Position numbers and translations under genes: made by a program. Below, piece by piece: positions 8,950-17,443 of a DNA stretch of 64,000 nucleotides; position 1 is the stretch's first letter, and every line of letters starts with the position of its first letter. This DNA comes from an uncultured Bacteroides sp. (GTDB taxonomy: Bacteria > Bacteroidota > Bacteroidia > Bacteroidales > Bacteroidaceae). The DNA is taken from the NCBI RefSeq assembly GCF_937912035.1, contig NZ_CALDPF010000022.1, forward strand, positions 1 through 64,000, written 5' to 3'. Below the pieces are notes generated by a model. That model was not told where the DNA came from and ran no database searches. It saw only the letters and a program-made list of their open reading frames with translations.

Positions 8950-10041
8950 TTATTCAGCAAAGCGTTTAGCCTGTTCAGCTATAAGTTCTACATCATCAAA
9001 ATAATTGATTTTCATTGCCTTGCGAACCTCATCCATAGTCTGTGCTGCTGTTTCGCGTGCCACCTCGCAACCTTTCTTCAACATTTCGTAAACGGCTGGG
9101 ATATCTTTTTCGAACTCGCTGCGGCGTTCACGAATCGGACCAAGTTCTTCCTGCATGATGGCTGCAAGGAACTTCTTCACCTTCATATCACCAAGGCCAC
9201 CACGTGTATAGTGAGCTTTCAGTTCGTCAAGGTTCGGATAGTCAGGCAAGTAACGTTCGAAGTGTTCAGGACGACAGAATGCGTCAAGATATGTAAACAC
9301 ACAGTTGCCTTCCAGTTTTCCCGGGTCGCTCACCTTGATGTGTGTAGGGTCGGTGTACATGCTCTTTACCTTCTTTTCCACTTCATCGGCAGAATCTGAC
9401 AGATAGATACAGTTTCCAAGTGATTTACTCATCTTAGCCTTTCCGTCTGTTCCCGGAAGACGAAGACATGCGGCATTGTCAGGAAGGAGGATTTCAGGTT
9501 CTACCAGTGTCTCACCGTAAATATGGTTGAAACGGCGGACGATTTCGCGTGTCTGTTCTATCATAGGTTCCTGGTCCTCACCGACAGGTACTGTAGTAGC
9601 CTTGAATGCAGCGATATCGGCAGCCTGGCTGATAGGGTATGTAAAGAAACCTACAGGGATACTTGTTTCGAAGTTACGCATCTGAATTTCAGTCTTCACT
9701 GTAGGGTTACGCTGAAGACGTGAAACAGTAACGAGGTCCATGAAATAGAAACTCAACTCGCAAAGCTCAGGAATCTGTGACTGAATGAAAATAGTAGATT
9801 TGTTCGGATCAAGACCTACAGCAAGATAGTCAAGAGCCACTTCGATAACATTCTGACGAACCTTTTCAGGATTGTCTATATTGTCGGTCAGAGCCTGTCC
9901 GTCTGCCTCGAATACAAATATCTTATCAAATTTCCCAGAGTTCTGGAGTTCTACACGACGACGTAGAGAACCCACATAATGACCTATATGAAGCTTACCG
10001 GTTGGACGGTCGCCGGTCAGTATAATTTTTTCTTTTGCCAT
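8950..10041 (-). CDS. trpS: Tryptophanyl-tRNA synthetase
   Basis: A 363-aa class I aminoacyl-tRNA synthetase that charges tRNA-Trp. The N-terminal signature TGDRPTGKLHIGHYVGSL contains HIGH at residues 18-21, and the second ATP-binding motif KMSKS is at 203-207. GEDQEPMIEQTREI is the typical tryptophan and ATP pocket region. Length is slightly above the common 330-340 aa form. Transcribed toward the CaCA gene and ending in a shared terminator; a TATTTTTG box at 10073-10080 fits as its own promoter. Confidence 0.97.
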   Translation of the reverse strand: MAKEKIILTGDRPTGKLHIGHYVGSLRRRVELQNSGKFDKIFVFEADGQALTDNIDNPEKVRQNVIEVALDYLAVGLDPNKSTIFIQSQIPELCELSFYFMDLVTVSRLQRNPTVKTEIQMRNFETSIPVGFFTYPISQAADIAAFKATTVPVGEDQEPMIEQTREIVRRFNHIYGETLVEPEILLPDNAACLRLPGTDGKAKMSKSLGNCIYLSDSADEVEKKVKSMYTDPTHIKVSDPGKLEGNCVFTYLDAFCRPEHFERYLPDYPNLDELKAHYTRGGLGDMKVKKFLAAIMQEELGPIRERRSEFEKDIPAVYEMLKKGCEVARETAAQTMDEVRKAMKINYFDDVELIAEQAKRFAE

Positions 10042-10072
10042 ATATTAATTTATTTATAATTCCGATTTGCCG

Positions 10073-10080
10073 CAAAAATA
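10073..10080 (-). promoter_or_regulatory. Promoter -7 box of trpS
   Basis: On the minus strand TATTTTTG matches TAnnTTTG and lies 32 nt before the trpS start codon. Confidence 0.45.
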
Positions 10081-10121
10081 CAAAATAAAGAAGTATTTTG
10101 CACTAAACATTTAAACTTTAA

Positions 10122-10760
10122 TTACTTGGATGTATTATTCTTACCGAACAACGAAAAACTCTCACCAAAAGTTTTTGAATAGAATATAAGCAATGCTATA
10201 GTGCCACAGCTTATTGCCGCATCTGCCAAATTGAATACCGGGGAGAAGAAGATAAAGTGATTACCACCTACAACAGGCATCCATGACGGCCAGTCAAATT
10301 CGAATAACGGAAAATAAAACATATCCACTACCCTACCGTAAAGCCAATCCGCATAACCTTCACCGGCAGGAACAAAAGTAGCGACACTGGAATATGTACT
10401 TTCGCTGAAAATAGCTCCGTAAAATATACTGTCGATGACATTTCCTATTGCTCCGGCAAAAATCAGTGAGATGCAGGTTATATAACCGTTCTTATATTTC
10501 GCCTTCACAAGTTTCATTATATACCACAATATAAACCCTGAAAATATCAGTCGCATAATTGTCTGAACAGCCTTAGGCATAACCTGCATACCGAATGCCA
10601 TACCGTTATTTTCGATGAATGTAAGATAAAACCAGTCTGTTATACGAACACTTTCGCCATAATGGAAATTGGTCTTTATTATTATCTTAATGAGTTGGTC
10701 AAGAATTATAGTAACAAGTATCACGGCTATTGCCAATATGGATTTTGATTTATTGTTCAT
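10122..10760 (-). CDS. lspA: Lipoprotein signal peptidase (signal peptidase II)
   Basis: A 212-aa inner-membrane aspartyl protease that removes signal peptides from prolipoproteins after lipid attachment. Four TM helices are visible, and the two catalytic aspartates are in GAIGNVIDS and FNLADAAIS. ENNGMAFG near residue 53 is the conserved N-terminal substrate-pocket motif. It is longer than proteobacterial LspA (about 165 aa) because of a loop insertion (about residues 115-160), as is usual in Bacteroidetes. The ATG at 10760 is preferred over an upstream TTG at 10766. It would process the many lipoproteins encoded in this window. Confidence 0.95.
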   Translation of the reverse strand: MNNKSKSILAIAVILVTIILDQLIKIIIKTNFHYGESVRITDWFYLTFIENNGMAFGMQVMPKAVQTIMRLIFSGFILWYIMKLVKAKYKNGYITCISLIFAGAIGNVIDSIFYGAIFSESTYSSVATFVPAGEGYADWLYGRVVDMFYFPLFEFDWPSWMPVVGGNHFIFFSPVFNLADAAISCGTIALLIFYSKTFGESFSLFGKNNTSK

Positions 10761-10766
10761 ACACAA

Positions 10767-11102
10767 AGATCTGATTATTAAATTCTCCGTTATTTATTCT
10801 TCATTGAAGTGTGAATTACAGTAAGTCCGTAACTGTTTGCAAAGATAATTATTCGAATGAAAAAATCTATTATATTTATCATTATTCATGATACAATATT
10901 TACCTCATGAGTATCATAAATAAAATATGATGACATGCGATTTTATAGCACCTTAAATGAAGTGCCATTTATAATAGATGCAACCTAAACAGCTTACTTT
11001 TTTCTTAATAACCGCATATTTCTGTAACTTTTTTTATTTTTATTTTCTTGTTTATTCGATAATAACACATACCTTTGTTTATACAGAAACGAAATAGACA
11101 AA
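10767..11102. other. Divergent intergenic region lspA / lutA
   Basis: The 336-bp AT-rich gap contains no gene that I can support. On the minus strand TATCTTTG at 10840-10847 is a plausible lspA -7 box. The plus-strand lut promoter is at 11070-11077. A 7-bp dyad ATGATAC (10888-10894) / GTATCAT (10911-10917) is weak. Confidence 0.5.
11070..11077 (+). promoter_or_regulatory. Promoter -7 box of the lut operon
   Basis: TACCTTTG matches TAnnTTTG and lies 25 nt before the lutA start codon, giving a short leader. Confidence 0.55.
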
Positions 11103-11846
11103 ATGATGAAAGTAGGATTATTTATTCCCTGTTATATCAATGCTGTTTATCCCGAAGTTGGAGTTGCTTCATATAAGCTTCTTAAAAGTTTGGGGGTAGA
11201 TGTTGACTATCCGTTAGACCAGACCTGCTGCGGACAGCCTATGGCGAATGCAGGGTTCGAAAACGAATCGAAGGAATTAGCCAAACGATTCGATAGATTA
11301 TTTGAAAACTATGATTATATAGTCGGCCCTTCTGCCAGTTGTGTAGTATTTGTACGCGATCATTATGGTAATCTGCTGGAAGGAGAAAAACATCGTTGTG
11401 CCAGCGAAGGCAAGATATACGATATCTGCGAGTTTATTCACGATGTAGTGAAACCGTCTTCCCTTCAGGCTTCATTCCCTCATAAAGTAAGTATTCAGAA
11501 CAGTTGTCATGGGGTACGTCTGATGAAACTTTCTTCTCCAAGCGAATTGAACATACCTTATTATAATAAGCTGCGCGATTTGCTGTCGTTGGTAAAGGAT
11601 ATCACAATTGTAGAACCAGAACGTCCGGACGAGTGTTGTGGCTTTGGCGGTATGTTTGCCGTAGAAGAGCACGATGTATCAGGGCAAATGGGGCGTGATA
11701 AAGTAAAACGTCACATGGCTACGGGAGCCGAATATATCGTAGGAGCCGACGGTTCTTGTCTGATGCATCAGAACGGTATTATCTCGCGTGAAAAACTTCC
11801 TATAAAGACCATTCATATTGTTCAAGTATTAGCTGCAGGATTATGA
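11103..11846 (+). CDS. lutA: Lactate utilization protein A (CCG-domain Fe-S oxidoreductase subunit)
   Basis: A 247-aa protein with two cysteine-rich CCG domains: TCCGQPMANAG with the CCG at residues 42-44, and ECCGFGG near residue 178. These are the ligands of a heterodisulfide-reductase-like Fe-S site. With LutB and LutC it oxidizes L-lactate to pyruvate in the cytoplasm, feeding electrons to the quinone pool. The stop overlaps the lutB start by 4 nt (ATGA), so the two are coupled. Two tandem ATGs start the gene; the second (11106) is equally possible. No lactate permease gene is adjacent. Confidence 0.94.
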   Translation: MMKVGLFIPCYINAVYPEVGVASYKLLKSLGVDVDYPLDQTCCGQPMANAGFENESKELAKRFDRLFENYDYIVGPSASCVVFVRDHYGNLLEGEKHRCASEGKIYDICEFIHDVVKPSSLQASFPHKVSIQNSCHGVRLMKLSSPSELNIPYYNKLRDLLSLVKDITIVEPERPDECCGFGGMFAVEEHDVSGQMGRDKVKRHMATGAEYIVGADGSCLMHQNGIISREKLPIKTIHIVQVLAAGL

Positions 11847-13210
11847 GTACAAAACATTCAAAAGCTGCCGGAAAGTTTCTGGAGAATAAAGGACTGGCAG
11901 CATGGCACGATGAAACATTGTGGATGGTTCGTGCCAAACGTGATAAAGTGAGCAAAGAGGTTCCTGAATGGGAACATCTTCGTGATATGGCATCTGCTAT
12001 AAAGATGTATAGCAACAGTCATCTGGAGCAGTTGCTGATGGAGTTTGAAAAAAATGCCTTAGCCAACGGAGCTCATGTCTATTGGGCAAAAGATGCCGAT
12101 GAGTACTGTTCCATTGTCTATAATATATTGAACGGACATCAGGTGAAGCATTTTATCAAAAGCAAATCAATGCTGGCTGAGGAATGTGGACTGAATGAAT
12201 TTCTTGAGAATAAAGGTATAGAGGTCGTTGAAAGCGATTTGGGAGAACGTATTCTCCAGCTGATGCATAAACGTCCGAGTCATATCGTACTTCCTGCTAT
12301 CCATGTCAAGAAGGAAGAAATCGGAGAGTTGTTCGTCCGTGAAATGGGAACAGAGCCCGGCAATAATGATCAGACTTATCTTACTCATGCTGCACGTAAA
12401 AACCTACGTCGTAAGTTTATCGAAGCCGAAGCAGCTATGACAGGTGCAAATTTTGCAGTTGCTTCAACCGGAGAATGCGTCGTTTGTACAAACGAAGGTA
12501 ATGCCGATATGGGAACATCACAGCCAAAACTTCAAATAACAGCGTTCGGTATGGAGAAAATTGTACCGGACCGTGATGCAATGGGGGTATTTACCCGTCT
12601 GCTTGCCCGTTCTGGTACCGGACAGCCTATTACGACTTATACATCTCATTATCGGAAACCTCGTAAGGGAGGAGAGTTGCATATCATCATTGTAGATAAT
12701 GGCCGAAGCCGTATTTTGGCCGATCAGGAACATGTCAAAACCTTGAACTGTCTTCGCTGTGGAGCATGTATGAACACATGCCCAGTATATCGTCGTTCGG
12801 GAGGTTACTCATATACTTATTTTATTCCCGGCCCGATAGGTATCAATCTGGGTATGCTGAAAGCACCTCTTCATTACTATGATAACGTATCGGCATGTTC
12901 TTTGTGCTATTCATGTCAGAACGTGTGTCCTGCAAAGGTAGATCTGGCAGATCAGATTTATCACTGGAGACAGCAACTGCATACACTAGGGGTAGCCAGC
13001 TCTTCCAAGAAACTGATGTCAGGTGGTATGAAATTCCTTATGTCGCGTCCTGCATTATTCAATTTCGCTTTAAAAAATGCTCCGATTGTAAACTCATTGC
13101 CTCGAGGCATGATATACAACAACTTGAATGATTGGGGTAAAGAACGTGAAATACCAAAATTTGCCAAAGAGAGTTTCAACGAAATGTGGAAAAAGAATAA
13201 AGTAAAATAA
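11843..13210 (+). CDS. lutB: Lactate utilization protein B (4Fe-4S oxidoreductase)
   Basis: A 455-aa iron-sulfur subunit. The N-terminal two thirds is the LUD domain (GECVVCTNEGNAD near 210), and two [4Fe-4S] ferredoxin motifs follow: C303-C306-C309-C313 (CLRCGACMNTCP) and C352-C355-C358-C362 (CSLCYSCQNVCP). A C-terminal DUF3390-like tail completes the usual architecture. Start is fixed by the 4-nt overlap with lutA, and lutC begins 2 nt after the stop. Confidence 0.95.
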   Translation: MSTKHSKAAGKFLENKGLAAWHDETLWMVRAKRDKVSKEVPEWEHLRDMASAIKMYSNSHLEQLLMEFEKNALANGAHVYWAKDADEYCSIVYNILNGHQVKHFIKSKSMLAEECGLNEFLENKGIEVVESDLGERILQLMHKRPSHIVLPAIHVKKEEIGELFVREMGTEPGNNDQTYLTHAARKNLRRKFIEAEAAMTGANFAVASTGECVVCTNEGNADMGTSQPKLQITAFGMEKIVPDRDAMGVFTRLLARSGTGQPITTYTSHYRKPRKGGELHIIIVDNGRSRILADQEHVKTLNCLRCGACMNTCPVYRRSGGYSYTYFIPGPIGINLGMLKAPLHYYDNVSACSLCYSCQNVCPAKVDLADQIYHWRQQLHTLGVASSSKKLMSGGMKFLMSRPALFNFALKNAPIVNSLPRGMIYNNLNDWGKEREIPKFAKESFNEMWKKNKVK

Positions 13211-13212
13211 GT

Positions 13213-13827
13213 ATGAGTAGCAGAGAAGACATATTGCAAAGCATACGCCGCAATACCAGAGTGCGTTATGAAAAGCCAGACTTATCAGGTTTGGAACATG
13301 AGGCTCTTACGTACGAAGATAAACTTTCGAAGTTTTGTGAGATTCTAAAACAGGTAGGCGGACAGGCTGTAATACTGAAAGATAAGGAAAATGTCAATGA
13401 CGTGATAAAGGCTGCATATCCTGAAGCCAAACGTATTGCTTCAACAATAAAGGAAATAAAGACAGGAAATACAATACAGCCTATTACTTGCAGCACTTTT
13501 CATCCGGACGATGTAGAGAAACCGGGAGACCTGGATGGTACTGATGTGGCAATTGTAGAAGGACATATAGGAGTCTGTGAAAATGGAGCTGTATGGTTGA
13601 CACAAGATGTAGAACAACGTGCCGTATATTTTATATCCGAAGCGCTTGTAATTATACTCGACAGAAACAATCTGGTAAATAACATGCACGAGGCTTATAA
13701 GCAAATCGATACAGGCGAATATGGCTATGGCGTATTCATTTCCGGCCCTTCCAAGACAGCCGATATCGAACAAGCGCTTGTTATGGGAGCACACGGAGCC
13801 CGCAGCGTTACGGTTATTCTGATTTAA
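13213..13827 (+). CDS. lutC: Lactate utilization protein C (LUD domain)
   Basis: A 204-aa LUD-domain protein, third subunit of the LutABC lactate oxidase complex. The N-terminal region (about 1-75) is helical and variable; the LUD core contains DGTDVAIVEGHIGVCENGAVW and ends with SGPSKTADIEQALVMGAHGA, which is the most conserved stretch of the family. It ends 20 nt before a strong terminator hairpin, closing the operon. Confidence 0.94.
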   Translation: MSSREDILQSIRRNTRVRYEKPDLSGLEHEALTYEDKLSKFCEILKQVGGQAVILKDKENVNDVIKAAYPEAKRIASTIKEIKTGNTIQPITCSTFHPDDVEKPGDLDGTDVAIVEGHIGVCENGAVWLTQDVEQRAVYFISEALVIILDRNNLVNNMHEAYKQIDTGEYGYGVFISGPSKTADIEQALVMGAHGARSVTVILI

Positions 13828-13847
13828 CAGTTCTTTTTGACCCAAAT

Positions 13848-13884
13848 AAAAGCTTGCCCTATTCACACTGAGCAAGCTTTTTTT
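13848..13884 (+). terminator. Terminator of the lut operon
   Basis: A perfect 10-bp stem AAAAGCTTGC (13848-13857) / GCAAGCTTTT (13872-13881) with a 14-nt loop is followed by T residues. Confidence 0.85.
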
Positions 13885-14084
13885 ATTGGTATGACCGTTG
13901 TGGTATTAGCCAGTCAACCCTTTAAAAACCACATTTCTGTAAAATATTGTTTATCCAACAGATGGATGAATTGTTTAAAGGCAGACAAATACTTTGTTTT
14001 CTTCAAAATAATTGTTTTCTTTGCATATATTGCAAAAAATGAGACGACTATACATAAACAACCTTAAATAAAAACAAACATTTT

Positions 14085-17000
14085 ATGAAGCAGAAATTCA
14101 AAAAAGTGCTTGTCCTTGGATCAGGAGCCCTGAAAATTGGTCAAGCAGGTGAATTCGACTATTCAGGTTCACAAGCTCTTAAAGCTTTACGTGAAGAAGG
14201 AATCAAGTCTGTTCTTATTAATCCAAACATTGCCACCATTCAGACTTCGGAAGGTATAGCAGACCAAGTATATTTCTTGCCTGTAAATACATATTTCGTA
14301 ACTGAAATCATCAAGAAAGAAAGACCTGACGGTATTCTTCTTGCTTTCGGCGGTCAGACTGCATTGAACTGTGGTACTGAACTTTACCAGCAGGGTATTC
14401 TCAAGGAATATGGAGTTGAAGTTCTGGGTACATCTGTAGAAGCTATCATGTACACTGAAGACCGTGACCTCTTCGTTAAGAAACTTAACGAGATAGAGAT
14501 GAAAACTCCTGTAAGCCAGGCTGTGGAGAACATGAAAGACGCCCTGGAAGCTGCACGCAGAATAGGTTATCCGGTAATGATCCGTTCGGCATACGCACTT
14601 GGAGGTTTGGGTAGCGGTATATGCCCTAACGAAGAAAAATTCATCGAACTGGCAGAAAGCGCATTCACATTCTCTCCTCAGATTTTGGTGGAAGAATCAT
14701 TGAAAGGATGGAAAGAAATTGAATTTGAGGTTATACGCGATGCAAACGACCACTGCTTCACTGTTGCCAGCATGGAGAACTTCGACCCTCTGGGTATCCA
14801 TACAGGTGAATCTATCGTTGTTGCTCCTACTTGTTCACTTACTGAAGAACAGGTTACAATGCTTCAGGATCTGTCAAAGAAATGTATCCGTCACCTTGGT
14901 ATCGTGGGTGAATGTAATATCCAGTACGCTTTCAATGCTGAGACAAACGACTATCGTGTAATTGAAGTTAATGCACGTCTGAGCCGTTCTTCTGCTCTGG
15001 CTTCAAAAGCTACAGGTTATCCTCTTGCTTTCGTAGCTGCCAAGATCGGTTTGGGATATACTCTCGACGAAATCGGAGAAATGGGTACTCCTAACTCTGC
15101 TTACAAGGCTCCGGAACTTGACTATCTGATTTGTAAGATCCCTCGCTGGGACTTGACTAAGTTTGCAGGTGTTTCTAGACGTATCGGTTCAAGCATGAAA
15201 TCTGTAGGCGAAATCATGTCTATAGGCCGTACTTTCGAAGAAATCATCCAGAAAGGTCTCCGTATGATTGGTCAGGGTATGCACGGTTTCGTAGGTAACG
15301 ACCACACTAAGTTCGAAAATCTTGATGACGAACTTGCCAACCCGACAGACTTGCGTATATTCGCCATTGCACAGGCTTTGGAAGAAGGCTACAGCATAGA
15401 GCGTATATTCGACCTTACTAAGATAGACCCTTGGTTTATCGGCAAACTGAAAAATATAGTTGACTACAAGGCTAAACTCCAGACATATAACTCATTGGAA
15501 GAAGTTCCTGCCGAAGTATTGCGCCAGGCTAAGGTTCTTGGTTTCTCAGACTTCCAGATAGCACGCTTCGTTCTTAAACCTACAAGCGGAAATATGGAAA
15601 AAGAGAATCTGGCTGTACGCGAATACCGTAAGAGACTTGGTATCCTTCCGGCTGTAAAACGTATCAATACAGTAGCGTCAGAACATCCTGAACTGACAAA
15701 CTATCTTTATATGACATATGCAGTGGAAGGTTACGACGTGAACTATTACAAGAACGAAAAATCAGTAGTGGTTCTCGGTTCGGGCGCATACAGAATCGGT
15801 TCTTCTGTAGAGTTTGACTGGTGTTCTGTAAACGCTATCCAGACTGCACGTAAGTTAGGCTACAAGTCTATAATGATTAACTACAACCCTGAAACAGTAT
15901 CTACAGACTATGACATGTGCGACCGTCTGTACTTCGACGAGCTTTCATTCGAACGTGTACTCGACGTTATCGACCTTGAACAGCCTCGTGGAGTTATCGT
16001 TTCTGTGGGTGGACAGATCCCTAACAACCTGGCTATGAAACTTCACCGCCAGTCAGTACCTATCCTCGGAACATCTCCTGTATCAATCGACCGTGCAGAA
16101 AACAGAAACAAATTCTCTGCAATGCTCGACCAGCTTGGTATCGATCAGCCGGCATGGCAGGAACTTACAAGTCTTGACGATGTAAAAGCATTTGTACAGA
16201 AGGTAGGTTATCCAGTTCTTGTACGTCCTTCATATGTATTGAGTGGTGCAGCCATGAACGTATGCTACGATGAAGAAGAACTTACACGATTCCTGCAAAT
16301 GGCAAGTGAGGTATCTAAGGAATATCCTGTTGTTGTATCTCAGTTCATGCAGGAAACTAAGGAAATAGAGTTCGATGCTGTAGCACAAAACGGAGAGGTT
16401 GTGGAATATGCAATCTCTGAACACGTGGAATATGCAGGTGTACACTCAGGTGACGCTACATTGGTATTCCCTGCCCAGCAGATTTATTTCTCTACAGCAC
16501 GTCTGATAAAGAAAATCAGCCGCCGCATCGCTAAAGAACTTAACATATCAGGTCCTTTCAATATCCAGTTCCTTGCACGCAAAAATGAGGTTAAGGTTAT
16601 CGAATGTAACCTTCGTGCTTCAAGAAGTTTCCCATTCGTATCAAAGGTTCTGAAGAGAAACTTCATCGAAACAGCTACACGTATCATGCTGGATGCTCCT
16701 TATACACAGCCTGACAAATCTGCATTCGACATAGACCGCATTGGTGTCAAAGCTTCTCAGTTCTCATTTGCACGTTTGCAGAATGCCGACCCTGTATTGG
16801 GTGTTGACATGTCGTCTACAGGTGAAGTAGGATGTCTTGGAGATGACTTCAACGAAGCTTTGCTCAACGCTATGATTGCTACAGGATATAAGATTCCTAA
16901 GAAAGGTATCCTTGTTTCTTCAGGAGCTACCAAATCTAAGGTTGATTTGCTCGACGCAAGCCATGCCCTAAGCCAGAAAGGTTACAGCCTATACGCTACA

Positions 17001-17309
17001 GCCGGTACAGCTGCATTCCTCAACTCACATGGTATCCCTACAACTCCTGTATTCTGGCCGGATGAACGTCCTGATGCAGAAAACAATGTGATAAAGATGA
17101 TAGCTGAACATAAGTTCGACCTGATTGTGAACATTCCTAAGAACCACACAAAACGCGAGCTTACAAACGGTTACCGTATCCGCCGTGGTGCGATAGACCA
17201 CAATATTCCGCTTATCACAAATGCACGTCTTGCAAAGGCATTTATCGAAGCATTCTGCTCTATGGATGAAAAAGACATCCAGATAAAGAGCTGGCAGGAA
17301 TACGTATAA
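14085..17309 (+). CDS. carB: Carbamoyl-phosphate synthase large subunit, eukaryote-like type
   Basis: A 1074-aa ATP-grasp enzyme making carbamoyl phosphate for arginine and pyrimidines. Two homologous halves are visible: VLGSGALKIGQAGEFDYSG (residues about 9-27) with the first ATP-grasp domain, and VVLGSGAYRIGSSVEFDW (about 561) with the second; the C-terminal MGS-type regulatory domain starts near 940. Several signatures are those of eukaryotic CAD/CPS1 rather than E. coli CarB: NPNIATIQTS, LGGLGSG, VGECNIQYA, EVNARLSRSSALASK and IECNLRASRSFPFVSK. The usual partner carA (glutaminase subunit) is not adjacent on either side, and the gene stands alone between two terminators. It could pair with a CarA encoded elsewhere or use ammonia; the sequence does not decide. 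Confidence 0.95.
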   Translation: MKQKFKKVLVLGSGALKIGQAGEFDYSGSQALKALREEGIKSVLINPNIATIQTSEGIADQVYFLPVNTYFVTEIIKKERPDGILLAFGGQTALNCGTELYQQGILKEYGVEVLGTSVEAIMYTEDRDLFVKKLNEIEMKTPVSQAVENMKDALEAARRIGYPVMIRSAYALGGLGSGICPNEEKFIELAESAFTFSPQILVEESLKGWKEIEFEVIRDANDHCFTVASMENFDPLGIHTGESIVVAPTCSLTEEQVTMLQDLSKKCIRHLGIVGECNIQYAFNAETNDYRVIEVNARLSRSSALASKATGYPLAFVAAKIGLGYTLDEIGEMGTPNSAYKAPELDYLICKIPRWDLTKFAGVSRRIGSSMKSVGEIMSIGRTFEEIIQKGLRMIGQGMHGFVGNDHTKFENLDDELANPTDLRIFAIAQALEEGYSIERIFDLTKIDPWFIGKLKNIVDYKAKLQTYNSLEEVPAEVLRQAKVLGFSDFQIARFVLKPTSGNMEKENLAVREYRKRLGILPAVKRINTVASEHPELTNYLYMTYAVEGYDVNYYKNEKSVVVLGSGAYRIGSSVEFDWCSVNAIQTARKLGYKSIMINYNPETVSTDYDMCDRLYFDELSFERVLDVIDLEQPRGVIVSVGGQIPNNLAMKLHRQSVPILGTSPVSIDRAENRNKFSAMLDQLGIDQPAWQELTSLDDVKAFVQKVGYPVLVRPSYVLSGAAMNVCYDEEELTRFLQMASEVSKEYPVVVSQFMQETKEIEFDAVAQNGEVVEYAISEHVEYAGVHSGDATLVFPAQQIYFSTARLIKKISRRIAKELNISGPFNIQFLARKNEVKVIECNLRASRSFPFVSKVLKRNFIETATRIMLDAPYTQPDKSAFDIDRIGVKASQFSFARLQNADPVLGVDMSSTGEVGCLGDDFNEALLNAMIATGYKIPKKGILVSSGATKSKVDLLDASHALSQKGYSLYATAGTAAFLNSHGIPTTPVFWPDERPDAENNVIKMIAEHKFDLIVNIPKNHTKRELTNGYRIRRGAIDHNIPLITNARLAKAFIEAFCSMDEKDIQIKSWQEYV

Positions 17310-17334
17310 TATTCTTATCAAAAGCTCCATAATC

Positions 17335-17367
17335 AGTCCGGTACCCACAAAGTGCCGGACTATTTTT
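17335..17367 (+). terminator. Terminator of carB
   Basis: Stem AGTCCGGTAC (17335-17344) / GTGCCGGACT (17352-17361) with one G-U pair, then ATTTTT. Confidence 0.85.
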
Positions 17368-17443
17368 ATAAGTCAGAGAATGTTTGGATTTACGATTAAA
17401 TAACTGTATTTTTCATTACCATTAAAATAGAATCTAATTCATT

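Noticed and set aside
10888..10917. ATGATAC/GTATCAT dyad upstream of lutA as an operator
   Set aside because: Only 7 bp in a very AT-rich stretch, with no second copy; cannot be told from chance.
13837..14067. A 76-aa open frame between lutC and carB
   Set aside because: It runs over the lut terminator hairpin, has no recognizable domain and lies in the carB upstream region.
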